A program made the position numbers and the translations under genes. Shown in pieces: positions 25,027 through 32,955 of a stretch of 64,000 nt of DNA. The notes below the pieces were generated by a model. It ran no database searches, was not told the origin of the DNA, and saw only the letters and a list, made by a program, of their open reading frames with translations. This stretch comes from DASSKK01 sp035690495. GTDB taxonomy: Bacteria; Actinomycetota; Actinomycetes; Propionibacteriales; Nocardioidaceae. The DNA is taken from assembly GCA_035690495.1 (NCBI GenBank), contig DASSKK010000007.1:1-64000 (forward strand), in the 5' to 3' direction. The stretch's first letter is position 1. Each line of letters starts with the position of its first letter.

Positions 25027-25349
25027 GGCCCCGCACGTCATCGCATGGCGATCGTCTACTGGCATCGGCCGCGGGATCACGTCCGGCTGAACTTCCTTTG
25101 CCTCTCCGACGCGATGGCGACTGGCGTAATCTTCCGCGGGTGATCGTGGACGTCGTCGGTTTGGGCGCATGGGCGAACCTGACCGCGCAGAGTCTGGATG
25201 CCCGGGTGCGTACCACGGTGCTCCCCGACGATGACGACACTGAAGACGAGCACGATTGGGAGTGGTTGACCCTCGCCGGGTGCGCGACGGCCAGCTCCCG
25301 CTACGTGAGGTGCTGCTGTTCGTTGGCGGTGTTCGCGCAGCTCAGAGGT
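25027..25349. other. Gap without a recognisable gene
   Basis: Both strands carry only short or compositionally unconvincing frames between the small membrane gene and the palindromic repeat at 25350. A plus-strand frame starting near 25141 (MIVDVVGLGAWANLTAQS) shows no known domain and is probably residue of decayed island sequence. Confidence 0.4.
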
Positions 25350-25382
25350 GGTTTCGAGGCGCGCTTCGCTTGCACCTCGACC
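25350..25382 (-). repeat. 33-base palindromic dispersed repeat, copy B (inverted)
   Basis: Reverse complement matches copy A at 22175-22207 over all 33 positions with few differences (GGTCGAGGTGCAAGCG then AAGCGCGCCTCGAAACC). It lies immediately inside the decayed tRNA-Arg 3' copy. Confidence 0.55.
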
Positions 25383-25395
25383 ACCGAATCCTGCT

Positions 25396-25431
25396 TCAGA
25401 AGATTGGGATCTGGAATCCCTCCGAGCGCGC
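25396..25431 (+). repeat. Decayed copy of the tRNA-Arg(ACG) 3' end (attachment-site remnant)
   Basis: Matches 31 of 36 bases of tRNA-Arg 22091-22126, including a perfect 18-base GAATCCCTCCGAGCGCGC. The substitutions lie in the T-stem region and no 5' half is present, so it is not a functional tRNA. This is the expected far-end att duplication of an element integrated at the tRNA. Confidence 0.65.
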
Positions 25432-25497
25432 CACGCCCGCCATCCACCGCGCGCGTCGGCACCGGCATCGCCACGGCGGTCTCGGCATACTGGGGGC

Positions 25498-25935
25498 ATG
25501 CACATCCCGGCAGGCCCGAGGAGCCTCGTGCCGGTCGCCGTGCTGCTGTTGGCCGCGGTCAGCACGTCCTGCACGGGACCGACGGACGCCGCTCCCCCGC
25601 GGGTGAGGGTGCATCCGATCCGCTTCGACGACCCTCCCCCTGTCGCGCCCCGTCGCGACCGCGCGGTGGTGCACCGGTTGGAGGCGGTCGGCCTGATGCG
25701 TGTCGACGTCGAGACCGTCGGGCATGTGGCGCTGCGGGACGGCTTCCTGGAGAACGCGTCGTACAACCAAGCCGAGACGTTCGCGCTCGCTGCCGTCAAG
25801 ACCTGCGACCAGATCCACGGCGGCAGCGACTGGCAGGCCGAGGTCGATCACGCGATCTCCGCCGGCGCCACCCACCAAGAGGCCGCGGACATGGTCCGCT
25901 ACCTCCGGGTGGGTTTCTGCCCCTTGCTGCGCTGA
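25498..25935 (+). CDS. Lipoprotein with DUF732-like C-terminus
   Basis: A 145-residue precursor with a hydrophobic signal (LVPVAVLLLAAVSTSC) ending in a lipobox-like Cys at about residue 25, so probably membrane-anchored outside the cell. The C-terminal region has a helix with AVKTCDQIHGG and a final YLRVGFCPLLR; paired cysteines separated by a helix resemble the DUF732 fold of actinobacterial exported proteins. ATG at 25498. It lies just beyond the tRNA-Arg island. Function unknown. Confidence 0.65.
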   Translation: MHIPAGPRSLVPVAVLLLAAVSTSCTGPTDAAPPRVRVHPIRFDDPPPVAPRRDRAVVHRLEAVGLMRVDVETVGHVALRDGFLENASYNQAETFALAAVKTCDQIHGGSDWQAEVDHAISAGATHQEAADMVRYLRVGFCPLLR

Positions 25936-25947
25936 GCCTCACCCGGG

Positions 25948-28332
25948 TCAGCGCAGCGACACCGTCAGGTCATGGGCGCGAGCCAGCAGGCGCTGGGCGT
26001 GCCGGATCGCGTCATGCACGTTGTCGGTGTTCGGGGTGCGTCCGAGGTCGTCGGCGCGGTGCAGCATCCCCTTGATCCGGGTCGCGAGGACGTCCCGGTC
26101 GTGGGCGAGGTTGCGCAGCCGACGCTGCTCGTGGCGGTAGGTCGAGTCATTGCCCGGCGTACCGCTGGCCAGTGCCCGGCTGTCGGCGATCAGGGTGTCG
26201 GTGGCGAACCTGCCCACCGCGGAGTTGAGCTGCCGGTAGACACGGGCAAGCGCCTCGGTCCTGCGGAGCGCCCGCGGGTGGTGGCGCAGCGCCGCGCGCA
26301 GCACGCTGCCGTCGTGCCGGTAGTCGTCGCGCAGCCCGGTCAGGTACATCAACGTGGGACGCAGGTCCGTCTCCTCGACCCAGGTGCCCAACTTGCTCGC
26401 CTGCGGGACGGTGTTGTGCGAGTTCGGATCCTGGGGCTGGTTGCCGTTGGCAGGTGTCGGACCATCCAGCCCGCGGTGTGCGACGCCGGGGCCGACGAAG
26501 GACGACCAGGTGATGTCGATGTTCGGCGTGTAGTAGCCGTGGTTGTAGGCGTAGCCGTTGTCGATCTCCACCGCAGGATCGTCGGGGTTCTTCGCGAAGT
26601 AGTAGTCCGGCACCGGGAACATCGTGTACGTCGGCGTGCGGAGCGGGTCGGCGGTGCGCATGTGCAGGATCCGCTCTTCGAGGGCACCGGCCTGGTACTT
26701 CACGATGTGCTGGCGCTTGGCCCCGCTGTACGGGTTGTCCGCACGCATCGCCGCGGTGTCGCGCTCGAGCTGACGCACGCGGGGCGCGGCCGCGCGAGGC
26801 CGGCCGTGCACGTAGATCGCGGCACCCTGTGGCTCGAGGTCGTACGCCGTTTCCGCGCTCTTGGTGTGCGCCAGCAGCGGTGTCAGGTTCGCCTGCAGCT
26901 CGCCGATCTGCGTCGAGCTGTAGTGGCACGGGTGCGCTCCGCCGGTGCAGCCGCGCGGAGTAGGCACGGTGGCGCGGCCGACGTTGGCGCCGTCGAACTG
27001 GTCGTTCTCCTCCGCACTGATCTGGAACACCGTGTTGGCCGGGGTGATCCCGTCGGCGCGCAGCCGCTTGAAGAACCGGTGGAAGGCGCGGTCGTAGCGG
27101 TGCGTGTTCTGCGCGTAGCAGGAGTCACCGGGACCGATCGGCGCGCCGACGATGGGCTTGCCGGTCTCGGGGTCGTTGGCGCTGTCGGTGGTGCACGGGC
27201 CCTTGTCGAAGGCCTTCACCGCGTGCAGGTCGGAGATGTAGCCGTAGGTGACCGGGACCCCCGCCTCCTGCATGTCGGCGAGGTAGGCCAGCGTCTGCCC
27301 GGCTGTCGGGTCGAAGCCGACGAAGCCGGGCTTGCCCGTGTACGCGTTGCGCAGGGTGTGGCCGAAGATGTCGACGAGGTTGCCGCTCTTGCCGGTGACC
27401 TTGAAGCCGTGGTGGGTCACGTCGGGCTTGCCGCCGCCGACCTGGCTGTCGGTGTACTTCGCGCCGAACAGGGCCTTGAAGTGGTGGTAGCCGCCGGGCT
27501 CGGTGGGCAACCGGTCGGGCACCGCGGTGCGGCTGGGCGTGTGCTGGCCGAACTTGACCGCCTGGGCCTTCGTGCACGTCGGGTCGCCGACCGAACAGTG
27601 CACCGCGATGCCGACGTAGTCGGTGGTCTCGTCGTCCTTGTACTTGTCGGGGTCGGCGTTGTACTGCTGCACCTCAGGAGAGTTCGCCCCGAACACCGTG
27701 GGCAGGTCGAGCTTGGTGTTCTCCAGGACCATGTTGGCCGTCGAGTAGTCGCCGACCGAGCATCCGGCGCGGGTGAACGGCACCCACGGCGCCGGCGTCT
27801 GCCGGGCGGTGTGCCCGGAACGAGCCGGGACGCGCGGCGAGAACACCATCGTGGGCGTCTGGTCGTGGCCCGCCGTCGGAGTCGCGAGCGTGTCGTAGAC
27901 CGGGTCGGTCCAGTAGGCGAACGTGCCCGCCGGGTCGGTGGTCCCGTCCGGGTTGTAGGTGCGGTAGGAGTTGCTCACCGGCTGGCCGTGCCTGTCGCCG
28001 TACAACCCGGTGTAGATCGACAGGCTGTCGTCGGCGGTGTGCGCGATCATCGGCGTATGCGTGTTGGAGAACACCACGCCGTTGCGCTCGAGGAACCGCA
28101 GCAGGTGCGGCATCTGCTCCAGGTCCGAGGGAACGTTCGGGTTGTCACGGGAGAAGTGCACGTTGTCGAACACGATCGTGATCACGTGCTTGACCCCGTT
28201 GCCCATCTGGCAGGCGGATTCGGCGGCGCCCGCGGCGGGTGCCGCGGCGCCGGCCACACCTCCGAGTCCTGCAAGTGCTGTCGAGCCGACGAGTACGGCG
28301 CTGGCTGCGGCGCCGGTGAGTTTGATGCGCAT
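25948..28332 (-). CDS. Secreted alkaline-phosphatase-superfamily (phosphoesterase-like) protein
   Basis: A 794-residue exported protein. The start MRIKLTGAAASAVLVGSTAL at ATG 28332 gives a clear signal peptide ending near AGAAES. The body resembles the alkaline phosphatase/phosphopentomutase-like fold: an early VITIVFDNVHFSRDN with the metal-site Asp, then TPMIAHTADDSLSIYTGLYG with a possible nucleophile Thr or Ser, EENDQFDG and GPGVAHRGLDG. The C-terminus (about 690-794) is helical. Such proteins hydrolyse phosphate or sulfate esters; the substrate is unknown. A tandem 10-base repeat lies just upstream and may be an operator. Confidence 0.7.
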   Translation of the reverse strand: MRIKLTGAAASAVLVGSTALAGLGGVAGAAAPAAGAAESACQMGNGVKHVITIVFDNVHFSRDNPNVPSDLEQMPHLLRFLERNGVVFSNTHTPMIAHTADDSLSIYTGLYGDRHGQPVSNSYRTYNPDGTTDPAGTFAYWTDPVYDTLATPTAGHDQTPTMVFSPRVPARSGHTARQTPAPWVPFTRAGCSVGDYSTANMVLENTKLDLPTVFGANSPEVQQYNADPDKYKDDETTDYVGIAVHCSVGDPTCTKAQAVKFGQHTPSRTAVPDRLPTEPGGYHHFKALFGAKYTDSQVGGGKPDVTHHGFKVTGKSGNLVDIFGHTLRNAYTGKPGFVGFDPTAGQTLAYLADMQEAGVPVTYGYISDLHAVKAFDKGPCTTDSANDPETGKPIVGAPIGPGDSCYAQNTHRYDRAFHRFFKRLRADGITPANTVFQISAEENDQFDGANVGRATVPTPRGCTGGAHPCHYSSTQIGELQANLTPLLAHTKSAETAYDLEPQGAAIYVHGRPRAAAPRVRQLERDTAAMRADNPYSGAKRQHIVKYQAGALEERILHMRTADPLRTPTYTMFPVPDYYFAKNPDDPAVEIDNGYAYNHGYYTPNIDITWSSFVGPGVAHRGLDGPTPANGNQPQDPNSHNTVPQASKLGTWVEETDLRPTLMYLTGLRDDYRHDGSVLRAALRHHPRALRRTEALARVYRQLNSAVGRFATDTLIADSRALASGTPGNDSTYRHEQRRLRNLAHDRDVLATRIKGMLHRADDLGRTPNTDNVHDAIRHAQRLLARAHDLTVSLR

Positions 28333-28344
28333 CCTGAACGCTCC

Positions 28345-28364
28345 CCACGTATGGCCACGTATGG
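28345..28364 (-). promoter_or_regulatory. Tandem 10-base repeat upstream of the secreted phosphoesterase
   Basis: CCACGTATGG occurs twice in direct succession (28345-28354, 28355-28364), beginning 13 bases upstream of the phosphoesterase ATG. Exact head-to-tail decamers so near a start suggest a two-subunit activator or repressor site; the factor is unknown. Confidence 0.4.
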
Positions 28365-28512
28365 CCCCGAATGACCTTCTGCACCGATGTGTGCATGACA
28401 CACCTTGCACCCGCATCGTTACCTTGTCGAGACCTGCGCCTGCCTGACCCGCGTCGGGGTTTGCCTGACCCGTCGCCCGGGCGCGAGGGGGCGCCGTGGC
28501 AGCGTTGCTCAC

Positions 28513-29106
28513 ATGCGGATGTTCGTGGCCCTGGTCCCCCCACCCGAGTCGCTGGAGGACCTCGCGGGGTTTCTCGGTCCTCGACAGGAGGCCGGAACCG
28601 ACCTGCGCTGGACCGTGGCCGAGCAGTGGCACGTGACACTGGCCTTCCTGGCCGACGTGGCCGAGCGTCATCTCGACGACCTGGGCGAGCGGCTGACGCG
28701 CGCCGCGGCCCGTCGAACCTGCTTCGAGGCGAGGGTCCACGGCGCGGGCGCCTTCCCGAACCCGGCGCACGCGAAGGTGCTCTACCTGGGCGTCGACGCG
28801 GGTGCGGACCAGGAGGAGCTGCGGCGCCTGGCGACCGGAGCTCGTGCCGCGGCGAGCAAGGCGGGAGCGGAGCCCGACGGCGGCCGCTTCCGCGCGCACC
28901 TGACGCTGGCCAGGACGCGACACCCGTTGCAGGCGACTCGGTGGATCAGGGTGCTCGACGCCTACCAGGGTCCGACCTGGCAGGCCACCGAGATCGCGCT
29001 GATCGAGTCGCACCTGGGCGAGGGACCGAGAAAGCGTCCACGCTACGAAGTCCTGGAGACTTTCCCGCTGCGCACGGCTATCGTCGGCGACACGAAGAGG
29101 GGCTGA
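28513..29106 (+). CDS. thpR: RNA 2',3'-cyclic phosphodiesterase (2'-5' RNA ligase family)
   Basis: A 197-residue cytoplasmic 2H phosphoesterase with the two HxT motifs that form the active site: HVTLAF at about residue 41 and HLTLAR at about 134. It opens 2',3'-cyclic phosphates on RNA, and the family is also known for 2'-5' ligation in vitro. ATG at 28513 (MRMFVALVPPPE) is the standard start. Divergent from the secreted phosphoesterase and 5 bases upstream of the ACT protein. Confidence 0.88.
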   Translation: MRMFVALVPPPESLEDLAGFLGPRQEAGTDLRWTVAEQWHVTLAFLADVAERHLDDLGERLTRAAARRTCFEARVHGAGAFPNPAHAKVLYLGVDAGADQEELRRLATGARAAASKAGAEPDGGRFRAHLTLARTRHPLQATRWIRVLDAYQGPTWQATEIALIESHLGEGPRKRPRYEVLETFPLRTAIVGDTKRG

Positions 29107-29111
29107 GGTCT

Positions 29112-29759
29112 ATGCCGTACCTGCTGCGCGTCGAGCTTCCCGACGTGCCGGGCTCGCTCGGCGTCGTCGCGGGGGCGATCGGCGAGGCCGGTGGCGACAT
29201 CGAGGCGATCGAGATCGTCGAGAAGCGCGCCGAGGGAACCGCAGTGGACGACGTACTGCTGGAGACCGCCCCGGGAGTGATGCCGGACTCGGTGGTCTCC
29301 GCGTGCAGCCAGCTCGACGGCGTGCGGGTCCTGTGGATCTCCCGGTACGCCGCCGGCGGCAACCTGTTCCTCGACCTCGAGGCGGTCGAGGCGCTCACCG
29401 AGAACCCGGCCACGGCGCTCGACCAGCTCGTCGACCTGCTGCCGATCACCTTCCGCGCCGACTGGGGACTGCGGGTACGTCGTACCGACTCCGGAATGCA
29501 GGCGGTGCACGGCACCTCTGCGGCACCCGACATCGGCGACGATCCCGGCTGGTTCCCGGTCGACAAGGCGGCGCGCCTGGCCCTGCCCGCCCAGTGGGAC
29601 CAGCTCGAGAGCACGCTGATCGCCGGTGCCCCGCTGGCCAGTGCCGACGAGGCCGTGGTCTTCGGCCGACGCGGCGGTCCGGACGTGCTCGACTCGGAGC
29701 TCGCCCGCCTGCAGCACCTGGCCGCGCTCGCGGTCTCGATCAACGCCACCGCACGGTAG
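29112..29759 (+). CDS. ACT-domain amino-acid-binding protein
   Basis: A 215-residue protein. Residues 1-75 form an ACT regulatory domain (LLRVELPDVPGSLGVVAGAI, GEAGGDIEAIEIVEK, VDDVLLETAPGV), which in other proteins binds amino acids. The remainder (LEAVEALTENPATALDQLVD, WFPVDKAARLALPAQWDQL) is specific to an actinobacterial family often described as amino-acid-binding. No catalytic domain is fused. ATG 29112 follows the thpR stop by 5 bases. Confidence 0.78.
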   Translation: MPYLLRVELPDVPGSLGVVAGAIGEAGGDIEAIEIVEKRAEGTAVDDVLLETAPGVMPDSVVSACSQLDGVRVLWISRYAAGGNLFLDLEAVEALTENPATALDQLVDLLPITFRADWGLRVRRTDSGMQAVHGTSAAPDIGDDPGWFPVDKAARLALPAQWDQLESTLIAGAPLASADEAVVFGRRGGPDVLDSELARLQHLAALAVSINATAR

Positions 29760-29804
29760 GCGGGCCACCCGGCGGGCACCCCGCCCGACCACTACTCTGT
29801 GCGG

Positions 29805-31280
29805 ATGACCAGTTCTGCAGCGGCCCCTGAGCTACCGCGGGCGGCCAGTCTCAGCATCGAGACCAACGGCGTCAACGTCATCGACGAGGCCGAGCGCAAG
29901 GGCAGGCCCGCGCAGCTGTTCTGGCCGTGGTGCGCCTCCAACATCTCGGTGCTCGCGGTGTCCTACGGCGCGTTCGTGCTCGGCTTCGGGCTCAGCCTGA
30001 CCCAGGCGATCATCGCGTCGGTGGTCGGTGCAGTGGTGTCCTTCCTGCTGGTGGGGCTGGTCTCGATCGCCGGCAAGCGCGGATCCGCCCCGACGCTGGT
30101 GCTGTCACGAGCCGCCTTCGGCCGCTTCGGCAACGCGCTGCCCGGCGCCGTGTCCTACCTCCTGCTCGTCGGGTGGGAGACGGTCCTGGTCAGCCTCGCG
30201 ACGCTGGCGACCGCCACGGTCTTCGACCGCCTCGGCCTCGGCGGCGGCAACGCCACCAAGGTGATCGCGTTCCTGGTCGTGGCCGGCATCATCGTGCTGG
30301 CCGGGGTCCTCGGCTTCGACGCGATCATGCGGCTGCAGAAGTGGCTGACGATCGCGATGGTGGTCGTCACCCTCGTCTACGTCGCGCTGACCGTGTCCCA
30401 CATCGACGTCTCTGCGGCCACCTCGCTGAAGGCCGGTGGCGCGACTGCGGTGATCGGCGCGACCATCCTGGTGATGACCGGGTTCGGTGTCGGCTGGGTG
30501 AACTCGGCGGCGGACTACTCCCGCTACCTGCCGCGCTCGTCCTCCACCCGGGGCGTGGTGGGCTGGCCGACGTTCGGCGGCAGCCTGCCCGTGGTGATCC
30601 TGGTGGTGTACGGCGTACTGCTGTGCGCCTCGGACGCCAAGCTGGCCAAGGCGATCGGCGCGGACCCGATCGGCGCGCTGACGACGGTGCTGCCGACGTG
30701 GTTCCTGGTGCCGTTCGCGCTGGTGGCGATCGCCGGGCTGGTCAGCGGCGCCGTGCTCGACATCTACTCCTCCGGGCTGACCCTGCTGACGCTCGGCCTG
30801 CCGACGGCGCGGTGGGTGGCCGCCGCTATCGACGGCGTGCTCATGATCCTCGGCACCATCTACATCGTGTGGATCGCCGACAACTTCCTGACGGTCTTCG
30901 AGGCGTTCCTGATCATTCTCGGCGTGCCGATGGCGGCCTGGTGCGGCATCTTCCTGGCCGACCTGGCGCTGCGCCGGCGGGACTACGAGGAGGCCAAGCT
31001 GTTCGACCACTCGTCGTCCGGCTACGGCGCGGCCCGGCTGGCATCGGTCGGGCTGATGGTCGCCGCCACCGTGGTCGGCTGGGGTCTGGTCATCGACACC
31101 ACCGGCGCCGGCAAGGACCTCGGCTGGCTCGGTTTCCTGCTCGGTCCCCTTGGGTTCGGCGGCCGTGAGGGCGGCTGGGCCTACGCGAACCTCGGGGTCC
31201 CCGTGGCCCTGGTGGTCGGGTTCGTCGGCTACCTGCTGCTCGGCCGCGGCAGCGTCCGCCGCCAGGAGCGCCACGCCTGA
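29805..31280 (+). CDS. NCS1-family purine/cytosine permease
   Basis: A 491-residue, 12-helix membrane transporter of the nucleobase:cation symporter-1 family, which imports cytosine, purines, hydantoins or related compounds with H+ or Na+. The N-terminal signature is NGVNVIDEAERKGRPAQLFW then WPWCASNISVLAVSYGAF, and the substrate-site helix appears as GFGVGWVNSAADYSRYLPRS. ATG at 29805 is used; a GTG two codons upstream is possible. Specificity is not predictable here. Confidence 0.88.
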   Translation: MTSSAAAPELPRAASLSIETNGVNVIDEAERKGRPAQLFWPWCASNISVLAVSYGAFVLGFGLSLTQAIIASVVGAVVSFLLVGLVSIAGKRGSAPTLVLSRAAFGRFGNALPGAVSYLLLVGWETVLVSLATLATATVFDRLGLGGGNATKVIAFLVVAGIIVLAGVLGFDAIMRLQKWLTIAMVVVTLVYVALTVSHIDVSAATSLKAGGATAVIGATILVMTGFGVGWVNSAADYSRYLPRSSSTRGVVGWPTFGGSLPVVILVVYGVLLCASDAKLAKAIGADPIGALTTVLPTWFLVPFALVAIAGLVSGAVLDIYSSGLTLLTLGLPTARWVAAAIDGVLMILGTIYIVWIADNFLTVFEAFLIILGVPMAAWCGIFLADLALRRRDYEEAKLFDHSSSGYGAARLASVGLMVAATVVGWGLVIDTTGAGKDLGWLGFLLGPLGFGGREGGWAYANLGVPVALVVGFVGYLLLGRGSVRRQERHA

Positions 31281-31292
31281 CCTGGCGGTGGG

Positions 31293-31727
31293 TCAGGCGG
31301 CCTCGGCGACGAAGACGGGAATCTCGCGGTCGGTCTTGACCTGGTAGTCCGCGTAGTCGGGGTAGGCCTCGACGGCGCGTTCCCACCACGTCTCGCGCTC
31401 GTCGCCGTGGACCTGGCGGACGCGCATCGGTTGCTTCGTGGGGCCGTCCTGGAGCTCGATGTCCGGGTGGGCCGCCAGGTTTTGGTACCACGTCGGGTGC
31501 TCTGGCGCGCCGCCCTTGGAGGCGACGATCGCGTAGTCGCCGTCGTGCTCCACGCGCATCACCGGGACCTTGCGGATCTTCCCCGAGCGGGCACCTCTCA
31601 TCGTCGCGACCACCACGGGCATGCCTCGCATGGTGGTGCCCTCTGTGCCACCGGAGCTCTCGATCAGGTCGACCTGGTCGCGGACCCACTCGCTGGGGCT
31701 GGGTACGTATTCACCTGTCAGTGCCAT
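31293..31727 (-). CDS. Deazaflavin (F420)-dependent nitroreductase family protein
   Basis: A 144-residue split-barrel protein of the Ddn family. Characteristic segments are VVVATMRGARSGKIRKVPVMR (binding the deazaflavin phosphate) and GGAPEHPTWYQNLAAHPDIE, followed by AYPDYADYQVKTDREIPVFV. Members use reduced F420 to reduce quinones or nitro compounds, consistent with a mycobacteria-related actinobacterium making F420. Divergent from menB across a region containing long inverted repeats. Confidence 0.88.
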   Translation of the reverse strand: MALTGEYVPSPSEWVRDQVDLIESSGGTEGTTMRGMPVVVATMRGARSGKIRKVPVMRVEHDGDYAIVASKGGAPEHPTWYQNLAAHPDIELQDGPTKQPMRVRQVHGDERETWWERAVEAYPDYADYQVKTDREIPVFVAEAA

Positions 31728-31764
31728 ATCCGGTCCAACCCCGATTCGGCATCATCTGTTCCGC

Positions 31765-31845
31765 GTCACAACGGTTCACCTGAACCCATGTGACATCGCC
31801 GAGGCTGGATCCGATGTCACAGCCGTTCACCTGCACCGTTGTGAC
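31765..31845. repeat. Paired 33-base inverted repeats in the divergent promoter region before menB
   Basis: 31765-31797 and 31813-31845 are inverted copies (27 of 33 bases complementary) around a 15-base spacer. Each copy itself begins GTCACA and ends TGTGAC and contains GTTCACCTG. The layout could form a cruciform or offer two operator half-sites between the F420-dependent gene and menB. Confidence 0.6.
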
Positions 31846-31886
31846 CGAGGGCGGCAGCGAACTCCCTGCTCCGCTACCGTTGCGCA

Positions 31887-32807
31887 ATGTCCGACCAGCC
31901 CGACGCCGTCTCCGAGATCTTCGACCCGTCTGCGTGGACGGTCGTGTCCGGCTTCGAGGGGTTGACCGATCTCACCTACCACCGGGCGCGCGACCACGGG
32001 ACCGTGCGGATCGCGTTCGATCGCCCCGAGGTGCGCAACGCGTTCCGCCCGCACACCGTCGACGAGCTTCTGGCCGTCCTGGAGCACGCGCGTACGTCGA
32101 GCGACGTGGGGTGCGTGCTGCTCACCGGTAACGGACCGTCGCCGAAGGACGGCGGATGGGCGTTCTGCTCGGGTGGAGACCAGCGGATCCGGGGGCGGGC
32201 CGGGTATCAGTATGCGCAAGGTGAGGACGCTGCGTCCGTCGACAAAGCGAGGCTCGCAAGGCTGCACATCCTGGAGTGTCAGCGGCTGATCCGGTTCATG
32301 CCGAAGGTCGTGATCTGCGTCGTCCCCGGGTGGGCGGCCGGCGGCGGCCACAGCCTGCACGTGGTGTGCGACCTGACGGTGGCCAGTCGCGAGCACGCTC
32401 GCTTCAAGCAGACCGACGCCGACGTCGGCTCGTTCGACGGTGGCTTCGGCTCGGCGTACCTCGCCCGCCAGGTCGGCCAGAAGTTCGCTCGCGAGATCTT
32501 CCTCCTCGGCGAGGAGTACTCCGCCGACGACGCACACCGGATGGGCATGGTGAACAAGGTCGTCGCGCACGCCGACCTGGAGGCTGAGGCGCTGGAGTGG
32601 GCACGCAAGGTCAACGGCAAGTCGCCGACGGCGCAGCGGATGCTGAAGTACGCCTTCAACCTGATCGACGATGGTCTGGTCGGCCAGCAGGTGTTCGCCG
32701 GGGAGGCCACCAGGCTGGCCTACATGACCGACGAGGCCGTCGAGGGCCGCGACGCGTTCCTGGAGAAGCGCGATCCGGACTGGTCGGCGTTCCCCTGGTA
32801 CTACTGA
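31887..32807 (+). CDS. menB: 1,4-dihydroxy-2-naphthoyl-CoA synthase
   Basis: Cyclises O-succinylbenzoyl-CoA in menaquinone biosynthesis. The 306-residue crotonase-fold protein has the MenB-specific insertion WAFCSGGDQRIRGRAGYQ, the oxyanion-hole glycines in VPGWAAGGGHSLHVVCDL, catalytic-region DADVGSFDGGFGSAYLAR and the C-terminal FLEKRDPDWSAFPWYY. ATG at 31887. Other men genes are not in the window. It probably responds to whatever binds the inverted repeats upstream. Confidence 0.95.
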   Translation: MSDQPDAVSEIFDPSAWTVVSGFEGLTDLTYHRARDHGTVRIAFDRPEVRNAFRPHTVDELLAVLEHARTSSDVGCVLLTGNGPSPKDGGWAFCSGGDQRIRGRAGYQYAQGEDAASVDKARLARLHILECQRLIRFMPKVVICVVPGWAAGGGHSLHVVCDLTVASREHARFKQTDADVGSFDGGFGSAYLARQVGQKFAREIFLLGEEYSADDAHRMGMVNKVVAHADLEAEALEWARKVNGKSPTAQRMLKYAFNLIDDGLVGQQVFAGEATRLAYMTDEAVEGRDAFLEKRDPDWSAFPWYY

Positions 32808-32818
32808 GATCGAGGTCC

Positions 32819-32893
32819 TGCCCGGCTGCGATGAGGTCGCCTGTGCTGTATCGCGCGCCATGAACAGCCCAGGTGGCCTCATCGTGCCCGGCA
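32819..32893. terminator. Long imperfect hairpin between convergent genes
   Basis: Arms of about 24 bases (32819-32843 and 32870-32893; CGATGAGGTCGCCTG against CAGGTGGCCTCATCG at their core) flank a 26-base loop. It lies between the menB stop and the end of the convergent gene at 32956, fitting a bidirectional terminator. Confidence 0.6.
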
Positions 32894-32955
32894 AGGCGCC
32901 GACACCGAACAGTTCGGCATGGGCTTGGCCGAGGGCGCTGGACGGTGCCGCGTGA

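Larger units (their letters stand above)
22126..25431. mobile_element. Small accessory island bounded by tRNA-Arg and a copy of its 3' end
   Basis: Interval between the intact tRNA-Arg(ACG) and a degenerate copy of its 3' end (25396-25431, 31 of 36 bases identical; 18 perfect). That is the footprint left when an element inserts at a tRNA. It holds two toxin-antitoxin modules, a GNAT-like gene and CBU_0592-like membrane genes. No integrase is left inside, so mobility is presumably lost. Confidence 0.55.

Noticed and set aside
22126..25431. Linking the integrase at 54 kb to the tRNA-Arg island
   Set aside because: They are 29 kb apart with core genes between, and the integrase lies beside a different tRNA end.
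25972..28374. An 800-codon plus-strand frame antisense to the secreted phosphoesterase
   Set aside because: Composition is Val/Arg/Gly-rich without domains, and the minus strand encodes a protein with a signal peptide and metal-site motifs.
31765..31845. A PHO box upstream of menB
   Set aside because: GTTCACC occurs once in each copy but not in the required 11-base direct repeats; the inverted-repeat structure explains the sequence better.
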